From JAJRPT01 sp965661945 (lineage in GTDB: Bacteria > Bacteroidota > Ignavibacteria > Kapaibacteriales > UBA2268): a stretch of 36,431 nucleotides of DNA. Made by a program: the position numbers and the translations under genes. Each line of letters begins with the position of its first letter. Position 1 is the first letter of the stretch. The notes below the pieces were generated by a model. The model ran no database searches. It saw nothing but the letters and a program-made list of their open reading frames with translations, and was not told the origin of the DNA. Where the stretch lies: assembly GCA_965661945.1 (NCBI GenBank), contig CBFIFP010000010.1, positions 1-36,431 on the forward strand, in the 5' to 3' direction. Shown piece after piece: positions 15,434 through 23,112 of this stretch.

Positions 15434-16654
15434 CTATTCCACAACAAACATTTTCTTTTTTGCTAATCTAAGAGCATCTTTAGGAGAATTATAATCATAA
15501 ATAACTCTCTCAAAACTCTCCTCCAATATATCTTGAATTTCTAGCCACTTTGGATGAACAGGTGTCATCTTAGAATACTTTAATTGCTTTGCAAATATCA
15601 ACTTCTCTGGTTTGTTATTAAAATAATCATCTTCAAAATATTTTTTATCTGCTGGAAACCCACCTTCTGGTATTTTCTTACAAAATTCAATAGTGTTTTT
15701 TCCAGCTGTTAACCATTTCACAAATTCTTTTGCTTGCTTTTTGTTTTTACTTATCTTACTTACTGCAATATATTCTCCACCAGCAAAAGACATACCTTTA
15801 CCAAACTTAGTTTCCGGAATTAGCATCAATTCATAATCTAAAATTGGATTATCTTTCTTAAGCATATTTAAAAGCCACGCTCCTGAAATATGAAAAGCAA
15901 TTTTACCTTTTACAAACATTTGGTCTAAATTTCTTTGATTTTCTACTATTCCGTAATTAGTTGATTTTTTATATAATTCTAACCCATATAAAGTATTCTC
16001 AGATTCAAGATTATCTAAAGTCCAATCTCCACCTGCAGACCAAATATAAGTCATCGCCTTTTTATAAAGACGGTTCTTATCAGGACCATTAACACTAATC
16101 CCAAAAATATCTTTTTCTCGATTATGAATAACTTTTGCAATGTCAAGCATTTCTTCAAATGAGTTAGGCAAACCATTCACACCTGCTTTTTTTAACATAC
16201 TCATATTAACAAAAACAACCCTAGTGTCCACAATCCATGGAAGTGCATAAACCTGTTGCCCCCATAATGCAGGTGCTTTAGAGAATTCAGTAAATTTGTC
16301 TAAATCTTCTTGTTCAAACTTTTCAAGAACATCCGAAGCAGAAAACTGAGCAACCCAATCACTTCCTAATTCTAATACATCAGGCGGATTTCCAGAATTA
16401 AATGCAGCTATTAATTTTGACTTCCCATTATTCCAACTTAACTGGCTAACTTCAACCTTAATATTCGTTTCCTTTTCAAACTCAAGTATAAGAGAATCAA
16501 TAACTTTAGTTTGATATGGCTCACTCCAAAAATGCCAAAATCTGATTGAACCTGAATTATCACCCGAAAAATTATTTTCGGTTTTGTTACAAGAAATAGT
16601 TATATTTGCAATTATAAAAATCCAAATTAATTTTTTCGTAATTAATTTTTTCAT
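15434..16654 (-). CDS. ABC transporter solute-binding lipoprotein, family 1 (sugar type)
   Basis: A 406-residue binding protein for a carbohydrate-type ABC importer. The lipobox ends ITISC with Cys22 as the lipidated residue, so it should be anchored in an envelope membrane. The mature sequence begins IRFWHFWSEPYQTKVIDSLILEFEKE and continues with NSGNPPDVLELGSDW, ALPWIVDTRVVFVNMSML and ISGAWLLNMLKKD, all characteristic of MalE/UgpB-like proteins. The ligand cannot be assigned. No permease genes are adjacent; a matching ATPase of MalK/UgpC type lies 5.4 kb away at 22078. The gene is divergent from pyrG across a 96-base gap; a possible minus-strand TAATTTTG (16743-16736) would give an ~80-base leader. 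Confidence 0.88.
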   Translation of the reverse strand: MKKLITKKLIWIFIIANITISCNKTENNFSGDNSGSIRFWHFWSEPYQTKVIDSLILEFEKETNIKVEVSQLSWNNGKSKLIAAFNSGNPPDVLELGSDWVAQFSASDVLEKFEQEDLDKFTEFSKAPALWGQQVYALPWIVDTRVVFVNMSMLKKAGVNGLPNSFEEMLDIAKVIHNREKDIFGISVNGPDKNRLYKKAMTYIWSAGGDWTLDNLESENTLYGLELYKKSTNYGIVENQRNLDQMFVKGKIAFHISGAWLLNMLKKDNPILDYELMLIPETKFGKGMSFAGGEYIAVSKISKNKKQAKEFVKWLTAGKNTIEFCKKIPEGGFPADKKYFEDDYFNNKPEKLIFAKQLKYSKMTPVHPKWLEIQDILEESFERVIYDYNSPKDALRLAKKKMFVVE

Positions 16655-16689
16655 ATTGTGATTTTTTTAAATAAACTTTTATACATTTA

Positions 16690-16720
16690 TTGGTGTGTAA
16701 ATTAAATAATCTTATTTTTG
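16690..16720 (+). promoter_or_regulatory. Bacteroidetes-type promoter of pyrG
   Basis: TTG (16690-16692), 20-base spacer, TATTTTTG (16713-16720), 30 bases before the pyrG ATG. The site lies within the divergent gap shared with the solute-binding protein gene. Confidence 0.5.
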
Positions 16721-16750
16721 AAAAATTTACTTTCACAAAATTAAAAATAT

Positions 16751-18376
16751 ATGTCGGAATCCAAGTCAACAAAAAAGAAACAAACAAAATATATTTTTGT
16801 AACAGGCGGAGTTTTATCATCGCTTGGCAAAGGAATAGCATGTGCTTCAATTGGTTTTCTACTAAAGCAACGTGGTTTTTCAGTTGGAGTTATGAAATTA
16901 GACCCCTATCTAAATGTTGACCCAGGCACAATGAATCCACTCCAACATGGAGAAGTTTATGTAACCGACGACGGAGCAGAAACTGATTTAGATTTAGGAC
17001 ACTACGAAAGATTTCTAAACAACTCCCTTAGCAAAAAAAGTAATACTACAACAGGTCAAGTATATTATTCTGTAATTGAAAAAGAACGCAAAGGTCATTA
17101 TTTAGGTAAAACAGTTCAAGTAATTCCTCATATTACAAATGAAATAAAATTAAGAATGAAAGGCTTCGAAGGAGAAGTAGATATAGTTCTAATTGAAATT
17201 GGTGGTACTGTAGGTGATATAGAATCTTTACCATTTCTAGAAGCTCAACGCCAAATGAATCATGAACTTGGCTATCAAAACTCATTAAACGTTCATCTAA
17301 CTTACGTTCCATATATTGAAGCCGCAAAAGAACTAAAAACAAAACCAACTCAGCATAGCGTTAAAATATTAATGGAATACGGTATTAAACCCGATATTTT
17401 ATTATGTAGAAGTTCTCACACAATAGTTAAAGAATTACGCGAAAAGATCGCTTTATTCTGTAATGTTGACTATGATTCTGTATTTGAAGCTAAAGACGCT
17501 TCATCAATCTATGAAGTTCCTTTAAATTTTGCAAAAAAAGGACTATCCGACGTTATTTCTACCAAGCTAAACTTGAAACCAAAACCACTTGATGTTAAGA
17601 CTTGGACTAACTTTGTGAAAAAAATTCAAAATCCAAAAAATGAAGTGAAAATTGCACTTGTTGGTAAATACACAAATTACGAAGACTCATATAAGTCAAT
17701 AATTGAGGCATTTATTCATTCTGGCTCAATTAATAACACTAAAGTAAAATTAGATCTAATAAACTCAGAAGAACTATTTGACGAAAATATAGAAAATCGT
17801 CTAAATCAATATAATGGAGTTTTAATAGCTCCTGGTTTTGGAAGCAGAGGCATCGAGGGTAAAATAAATGCCATAAAATTTATTCGTGAAAATAACATCC
17901 CATTTTTTGGAATATGTTTAGGAATGCAATGCGCTGTAATAGAATTCGCAAGAAACAAATGTGGGATTAAAGATGCGAATTCAGGTGAGTTTATCAAAGA
18001 AGGAAATAAAGTAATTGACCTAATGGAAGATCAAAAATCCATCAAAAATAAAGGTGGAACCATGCGTCTGGGTGCTTATCCTTGCGTTTTAACTAAAGAT
18101 ACACTTGCTTTCAAATCTTACAAAAATACAGAAATATCTGAAAGACATCGCCACCGCTATGAATTTAATAATGAATATAGAGAGACAATAACAAATAATG
18201 GATTAGTCCTTAGTGGATTATCTCCAGATGGAAATTTAGTTGAAATTGTAGAACTTCCATCACATCCATTTTTTATAGGTGTGCAATTTCATCCAGAATT
18301 AAAATCGAGAGCAGTAACAGGTCACCCTTTATTTATTGAATTTGTTAAAGCAGCATTGAAGCATAAACTAAAATAA
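16751..18376 (+). CDS. pyrG: CTP synthase
   Basis: Converts UTP, ATP and glutamine to CTP, the final step of pyrimidine nucleotide synthesis, in the cytoplasm. The 541 residues match the family. The N-terminal synthase domain starts KYIFVTGGVLSSLGKGI (P-loop-like) and has KLDPYLNVDPGTMNPLQHGEV and EVDIVLIEIGGTVGDIES. The C-terminal class I glutamine amidotransferase domain has the nucleophile Cys389 in GICLGMQCAV and the His-Glu pair in GVQFHPELKSR. All key residues are present. The start ATG at 16751 is preferred, with the usual extra N-terminal residues before KYIFVTGG. The alternative glmU follows after 12 bases, so the two nucleotide-sugar precursor genes are probably co-transcribed. Confidence 0.97.
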   Translation: MSESKSTKKKQTKYIFVTGGVLSSLGKGIACASIGFLLKQRGFSVGVMKLDPYLNVDPGTMNPLQHGEVYVTDDGAETDLDLGHYERFLNNSLSKKSNTTTGQVYYSVIEKERKGHYLGKTVQVIPHITNEIKLRMKGFEGEVDIVLIEIGGTVGDIESLPFLEAQRQMNHELGYQNSLNVHLTYVPYIEAAKELKTKPTQHSVKILMEYGIKPDILLCRSSHTIVKELREKIALFCNVDYDSVFEAKDASSIYEVPLNFAKKGLSDVISTKLNLKPKPLDVKTWTNFVKKIQNPKNEVKIALVGKYTNYEDSYKSIIEAFIHSGSINNTKVKLDLINSEELFDENIENRLNQYNGVLIAPGFGSRGIEGKINAIKFIRENNIPFFGICLGMQCAVIEFARNKCGIKDANSGEFIKEGNKVIDLMEDQKSIKNKGGTMRLGAYPCVLTKDTLAFKSYKNTEISERHRHRYEFNNEYRETITNNGLVLSGLSPDGNLVEIVELPSHPFFIGVQFHPELKSRAVTGHPLFIEFVKAALKHKLK

Positions 18377-18388
18377 ACTACAACTATA

Positions 18389-19636
18389 GTGATTAAAATC
18401 AATCAAATACTCATACTTGATACTGAAAATATAACCAATTATTTTCCTTTTTCAATTCTGCATCCACTATGGGAATTGAGGGTTGGTTGTCACCGTATAT
18501 TTGAAAAAATCAAAATAGAATTTCCAGATACTAAGTTATTTTTTTATGGTAGAAAAAAAATTAAAGATTCATTTTTAAATAGATTTAACTTAAATGATGA
18601 AGAACTCGATAGAGAAAGTTTTCTAATTATAAATTCTAAAGTTTTACCAAATACTAAATTGTGGGATGATATTTTAGATGTGCTTATCTCTTATCCCGAT
18701 AAATCTTTTGTTATCACTAAAAACAACGAGCCAATCATAAGTTGGTTTGATAAATCAAATTGGGTAGAAAATCTAACAAAAAGTGATTTCTCTAACCTAA
18801 ACAATCAGTTATTCGCTAATTTTAAAAGAGTTGAAATTGGGGACCTAGTTACTATTGATTTTCTTCACGATTCAATTAATTTGAATGAAAAAGCATTAAA
18901 AGATGATTCAAAAAACTTCAAATTATTCAAAAAATTTGATCGTTCAAAATTCCCTTATGTTTACGCGATGAACGAATACGAAATCTATGTTGGAGATAAA
19001 GTTGCAATATATCCTACTGTTGTTTTAGATGCCTCTGCTGGTCCAATAATAATAAATAGAAATGTTAAAATAATGCCTCATTCAACAATTATTGGCCCTT
19101 GTTACATTGGCTCAAACTCAGTAATTAAAATAGGTGCAAAAATATATGAAAAAACTTCAATTGGAGAATACTGCAAAATTGGTGGTGAAATCGAAAATTC
19201 GATAATTCAGTCATATTCAAACAAACAACACGAAGGATTTTTAGGTCATTCATTTGTCTCTGAATGGGTAAATTTTGGAGCAGATACCAATAACTCCGAT
19301 CTAAAAAACACCTATGGTAATATTTCATTGAGATACAGAAACGAAATAATAGACACAAAGCAAATGTTTATGGGATTACTGTGTGGAGACCACACAAAAA
19401 CAGCGATCAATACAAGATTTAATACTGGAACAACAGTAGGAGTAGCAGGAATAATTTTTACACCAGATTTTCCAACAACTTACTTGCCTTCTTTTGCATG
19501 GGGCGGGGCTAAAAACTCTCCAAAATATAAACTACAAAGCGCAATTGAAACTGCAAAAATTGTAATGCAAAGAAGAAACAAAATCCTATCTGATTTAGAA
19601 ATCTCTCTTCTTAAAGATGAATACGAAAAAGTATAA
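18389..19636 (+). CDS. Bacteroidetes-type alternative GlmU-like sugar nucleotidyltransferase/acetyltransferase
   Basis: A 415-residue protein matching the alternative bacterial GlmU group (putative sugar nucleotidyltransferase N-terminal region plus left-handed beta-helix). The N-terminus reads ILILDTENITNYFPF...LHPLWELRVGCHRIFEKIK, the substitute for the standard LAAGxGTRM pyrophosphorylase motif. From ~190 onward hexapeptide-type repeats appear (IYPTVVLDASAGPIIINRNV, IGPCYIGSNSVIKIGAKIYE, TSIGEYCKIGGEIENS), then GHSFVSEWVNFGADTNNSDLKNTYG and CGDHTKTAINTRFNTGT, as in hexapeptide acyltransferases. Role: probably UDP-GlcNAc formation from GlcN-1-P for peptidoglycan and LPS. The start is GTG. 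No standard glmU is in the window for comparison, so the name is not assigned with certainty. Confidence 0.8.
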   Translation: MIKINQILILDTENITNYFPFSILHPLWELRVGCHRIFEKIKIEFPDTKLFFYGRKKIKDSFLNRFNLNDEELDRESFLIINSKVLPNTKLWDDILDVLISYPDKSFVITKNNEPIISWFDKSNWVENLTKSDFSNLNNQLFANFKRVEIGDLVTIDFLHDSINLNEKALKDDSKNFKLFKKFDRSKFPYVYAMNEYEIYVGDKVAIYPTVVLDASAGPIIINRNVKIMPHSTIIGPCYIGSNSVIKIGAKIYEKTSIGEYCKIGGEIENSIIQSYSNKQHEGFLGHSFVSEWVNFGADTNNSDLKNTYGNISLRYRNEIIDTKQMFMGLLCGDHTKTAINTRFNTGTTVGVAGIIFTPDFPTTYLPSFAWGGAKNSPKYKLQSAIETAKIVMQRRNKILSDLEISLLKDEYEKV

Positions 19637-19752
19637 TAATACAAATAATTTTAACGCATTAAATATTGAAAATATATCTATAAAAACTTCTAACTTAGAT
19701 ATTATATTTATTTAAACGTAATATTTATATATACTTATTATAAATTCATAAA

Positions 19753-20970
19753 TCATCTTAACAGTTTGTCTAAAAATGTCCTCTCAACTTCAATAATCTT
19801 TGCAGCATTACTTGCTCCAAAAAGTAAACCGCCAGATGTATTAAATGAAGGAATTAAATTATAATAAGGCGCACTTTCTAAAGACATAGAAGACAATAAT
19901 TTACCGCTTTCTTCATCAATATAAAAAACACCCGAAGAATTCTCCCTTCCCCCACTAAAACACAACACGTCTTTTGCAATTATAATTGGAGATGGTATAA
20001 ATAAATCAACAGTTAAATTCCACAACTTTTCACCAAGACTATTATATTTATCAATATAAGAAACATTTAATCCCAAACCAGAATTACCCGAAACTACATA
20101 AATATTTTCCTTAGAATCAACAGATATAAACTTTGGGGTAATGTTAGTCTCAATTTCATAAATTATATTACCTGTATTTGATATGCAGTAAATTTTAGAT
20201 AGTAACTCTCCCTGAATTCTAAACAAGGCAGGTATGTAAAAATTAGCATTTTTACTTACAGGCGCAGTATATAATCTACCAAGGTTAGACTTTCTGAAAA
20301 CCTCCATATTGTTATAATAGCAATACAAAGTATCATTTATTTCAAAATCATCATTAGTCTTAGCGAAAAATAAATTCCCAAAATTATCAACAGAAAAATG
20401 TCTAACTAAATTATTTTTTTCAATAAATTTAACTAATTTGCCAGAAGTGTCAAGTATTGAAACTCCTTTTTTAATATTACTACTATAAACTAAATTATTA
20501 TAATAAATAATATCTGACATTATATTTAATAAAGTATCACTCTCACCATAAGTCCACTTAATATTTGGTCTTCTTCGATTTTTAAAATCATAACAAGATA
20601 TAGTACCATCATTAAAAGCAATATACAAATTATCATAATCATCTTTTGCAGGATTTGATATAGGAACACGATTTTCAAAATCAATAGTAGAAACCACCTT
20701 ATCGCCTATAATCACATGAAGTTTATTATTCTTTGAAAAATATAACCTATCATTTTCATTAAAAATAAAAGGTGGAAATAAAAAACCAGAACTATCAATT
20801 TCATTCTTAAATCGAATATCATAAATAGAATAGTAATTTGAAAATAAAGAGCTAAAACGTGAATAATCGTTTGAGCGAGTATTTCCTCCATTAACAGAGT
20901 TCAATCCTTTCCGTTCATTAGAACAAGAAACAAAAAATAAAAAAATTAAAATTAAAGATAAATATTTCAT
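19753..20970 (-). CDS. Lipoprotein with beta-propeller-like (PQQ/NHL type) repeats
   Basis: A 405-residue lipoprotein: the signal ends FLFFVSC with Cys16 lipidated, followed by SNERKG. A Ser/Asn-rich linker leads to repeated strand-turn units such as DYDNLYIAFNDGTISCYDFKN, VDNFGNLFFAKTNDD, VDSKENIYVVSGNSGLG and ESGKLLSSMSLESAPYY, which look like five to seven blades of a PQQ-type propeller. No catalytic residues can be named. It is translationally coupled to the preceding SUMF1-like lipoprotein gene through an ATGA overlap, so the two proteins likely work together at the same membrane. A BamB-like scaffold role is conceivable but the sequence is not specific enough to say so. Confidence 0.7.
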   Translation of the reverse strand: MKYLSLILIFLFFVSCSNERKGLNSVNGGNTRSNDYSRFSSLFSNYYSIYDIRFKNEIDSSGFLFPPFIFNENDRLYFSKNNKLHVIIGDKVVSTIDFENRVPISNPAKDDYDNLYIAFNDGTISCYDFKNRRRPNIKWTYGESDTLLNIMSDIIYYNNLVYSSNIKKGVSILDTSGKLVKFIEKNNLVRHFSVDNFGNLFFAKTNDDFEINDTLYCYYNNMEVFRKSNLGRLYTAPVSKNANFYIPALFRIQGELLSKIYCISNTGNIIYEIETNITPKFISVDSKENIYVVSGNSGLGLNVSYIDKYNSLGEKLWNLTVDLFIPSPIIIAKDVLCFSGGRENSSGVFYIDEESGKLLSSMSLESAPYYNLIPSFNTSGGLLFGASNAAKIIEVERTFLDKLLR

Positions 20971-22013
20971 AATGTTCTAACTAATCTAATCCCAGTTGTT
21001 GATATATTATTTGAAGGAACCGTTCTATTTGATTTTCTAAGATAAACTTTACCATTATTATAGCTACCACCTCTTCTAACTCTTCTCTCACCAATTTCAG
21101 AGCCAGTGGGGTCAATAACATCACCCTCCTCATATTCTTTAGAATAAAAATCCCAACACCACTCCCATACATTACCATAAAGGTCGAACAATCCAATTTT
21201 ATCTTGAGACTTAGTCCCCACAATCTGAGAATTAAACCCTGAGTTTTCATTAAACCATGAAAAGCTCTCTATTTTATCACTTTCTATATTTGCAAGTGAA
21301 GCAATATATTCCCATTCCGCCTCTGTTGGCAAACGCCATCCTTTTGACTCTTTATCAAAACTAATCTCCTGATCTTCAATAACATAACAGCTATCTAAGC
21401 CATTTAATTTTGACAACTCATTACAAAACTCAATGGCTTCTCTAAAGCTTACATTACTCACAGGCAAACCACTATTTATATTTGGAGAATTATTATAATT
21501 CATAATCAATTCCCAAACTGCTTGAGTAATTTCAGTTTTTGAAACAACAAAATCCTTAGTAATGCTAACATTTCTTACAACCCTCTCATCGGAAAATCCG
21601 GTCTTATCTCCTTGTTCTAAACTACCTGACGAAATAGTAACTACCTCAATTTCAGGATAAGGATAAATCCTCAAATTAGATTTTGCAACACTTTGTTTCA
21701 ACTTACTAATCCAAATTTCATTAATATCGTATTTTTCATCAATAACAATTTCTATAAAATTTGGACTCCAAGTTTTAGCATGCAAAGATGAAAACCATAA
21801 AGTATCTGTATTATTAACAAACCAATAATAAGAATTATTATTGGCTATACCAAAACCACTTCCCTCTATTTGAATTGTATCACCCAAATAAAAATCTGAT
21901 TTTGATATATTAGTGATAACCAATGCATCAGTATCCTCCTCAATAATCCCCTCTCCACAAGAAAATATTAACAAAATACAAATTAATATTAAAATAAATT
22001 TCATTTTAAACAT
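20967..22013 (-). CDS. Lipoprotein with IPT/TIG domain and SUMF1/FGE-like domain lacking the catalytic cysteines
   Basis: A 348-residue lipoprotein. The signal ends LLIFSC (Cys19; a start three codons later would also serve). Residues ~30-115 resemble an IPT/TIG fold (ITNISKSDFYLGDTIQIEGSGFG). Residues ~125-348 are a formylglycine-generating-enzyme-like domain: VVSKTEITQAVWELIM, LPVSNVSFREAIEFCNELSK, GWRLPTEAEWEYIAS, GLFDLYGNVWEWCWD, RRVRRGGSYNN and GIRLVRTL. In true FGE two Cys follow the RGGS segment and bind copper; here that segment (NGKVYLRKSNRT) has none, so it should not make formylglycine and more likely serves as a binding or structural fold. It overlaps the propeller lipoprotein gene by 4 bases and is divergent from the ABC ATPase gene. 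Confidence 0.82.
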   Translation of the reverse strand: MFKMKFILILICILLIFSCGEGIIEEDTDALVITNISKSDFYLGDTIQIEGSGFGIANNNSYYWFVNNTDTLWFSSLHAKTWSPNFIEIVIDEKYDINEIWISKLKQSVAKSNLRIYPYPEIEVVTISSGSLEQGDKTGFSDERVVRNVSITKDFVVSKTEITQAVWELIMNYNNSPNINSGLPVSNVSFREAIEFCNELSKLNGLDSCYVIEDQEISFDKESKGWRLPTEAEWEYIASLANIESDKIESFSWFNENSGFNSQIVGTKSQDKIGLFDLYGNVWEWCWDFYSKEYEEGDVIDPTGSEIGERRVRRGGSYNNGKVYLRKSNRTVPSNNISTTGIRLVRTL

Positions 22014-22077
22014 ATTTATTATTAATTTTAAAAAATTAAATTTAAAATTAAAGATTATTTTTCAAAAATTAAAATAT

Positions 22078-23112
22078 ATGAGCATAAAAGTAGAAAATAT
22101 TAGCAAAAAATATGAAAATAATGTAGAAGTATTAAAAAATATTCATTTAGAAGCTAAAAAAGGTGAATTTATTGTTTTAGTTGGACCTTCAGGTTGTGGC
22201 AAATCAACTCTTCTAAAAATTATAGCGGGATTAGAAAAAAGTAACTCCGGTAAAATCTATATAGATGAAATTGATATCACAAATAAAAAACCTTCAGAAA
22301 GAGGAATAGGTATGGTATTCCAAAATTACGCACTATATCCACACCTATCAGTCTTCGAAAATTTAGCTTTTCCTCTTAAAATTAAAAAGGAAAATAGATA
22401 TACAATAAATGATAAAGTAAAAGAAATTGCAAAAATTTTAGAATTAGAACACCTTTTGGAGCGTAAACCAAAAGAACTATCAGGAGGACAAAGGCAAAGA
22501 GTTGCACTCGGAAGAGCGCTTATAAAATCACCCCGTTTATTTTTATTTGATGAACCTCTTTCTAACTTAGATGCAAAACTAAGAAATCAAACAAGAGACG
22601 AAATAATTAATATTCATAAACGAATAGGAATATCATCACTCTATGTAACCCATGACCAGATTGAAGCTATGACAATGGCTGATAAAATAGCAGTTATGAA
22701 TGAAGGTAAAATCCTACAATACGATACGCCCATAAACGTTTATAATAATCCTATAAATTTATTCGTAGCAGAGTTTATAGGTAGCCCAAAAATTAACTTG
22801 ATTAATTGTTCAATCGAAAGTGGTTTAATAAAATCAGAAGGCGGAACTATTCTTGCAACTACCAATATTAAAAATGGTAATTATATTTTAGCTGTAAGAC
22901 CTGAGGATTTAAAAATAGATAAGGAAGGTAAAATAGAAATTATTTTAAATAAAAAGGAATTTTATGGTGATGAATGGATATTATTTTGTAATTTTGAAAA
23001 CCTTATTTTAAAACTAAAAAACAGAAGTAATTCGATTGAAAATACCAACAATGTTAAATTATCAATTGAAAAGTATTTATTATACTCTACAAACGGAGAT
23101 TTAATAGTTTGA
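22078..23112 (+). CDS. ABC transporter ATPase, MalK/UgpC (carbohydrate importer) type
   Basis: A 345-residue ATPase of the CUT1 sugar-importer group. I place the start at ATG 22078 (MSIKVENISKKYENN); the frame stays open to 21913, but that would run antisense through the SUMF1-like gene and add an Asn/Lys-rich tail unlike any ATPase. Walker A GPSGCGKST (36-44), Q-loop VFQNYALYPHLS, signature LSGGQRQR (134-141), Walker B LFLFDEP (154-160), D-loop SNLDAKL and H-loop His192 (VTHDQIEAMTMAD) are intact. Residues ~235-345 form the C-terminal TOBE/regulatory domain (ILAVRPEDLKI). The presumed partner binding protein is at 15434-16654; permeases are not in the window. Its TGA stop overlaps the TTG start of the kinase gene. 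Confidence 0.92.
   Translation: MSIKVENISKKYENNVEVLKNIHLEAKKGEFIVLVGPSGCGKSTLLKIIAGLEKSNSGKIYIDEIDITNKKPSERGIGMVFQNYALYPHLSVFENLAFPLKIKKENRYTINDKVKEIAKILELEHLLERKPKELSGGQRQRVALGRALIKSPRLFLFDEPLSNLDAKLRNQTRDEIINIHKRIGISSLYVTHDQIEAMTMADKIAVMNEGKILQYDTPINVYNNPINLFVAEFIGSPKINLINCSIESGLIKSEGGTILATTNIKNGNYILAVRPEDLKIDKEGKIEIILNKKEFYGDEWILFCNFENLILKLKNRSNSIENTNNVKLSIEKYLLYSTNGDLIV

Noticed and set aside
16690..16920. Alternative frame overlapping the pyrG start
   Set aside because: It reads the pyrG 5' region in another frame; the pyrG frame carries all CTP synthase motifs.
21913..22077. Upstream extension of the ABC ATPase frame
   Set aside because: It overlaps the SUMF1-like gene antisense and adds a stretch with no family similarity; ATG 22078 gives the normal ATPase N-terminus.
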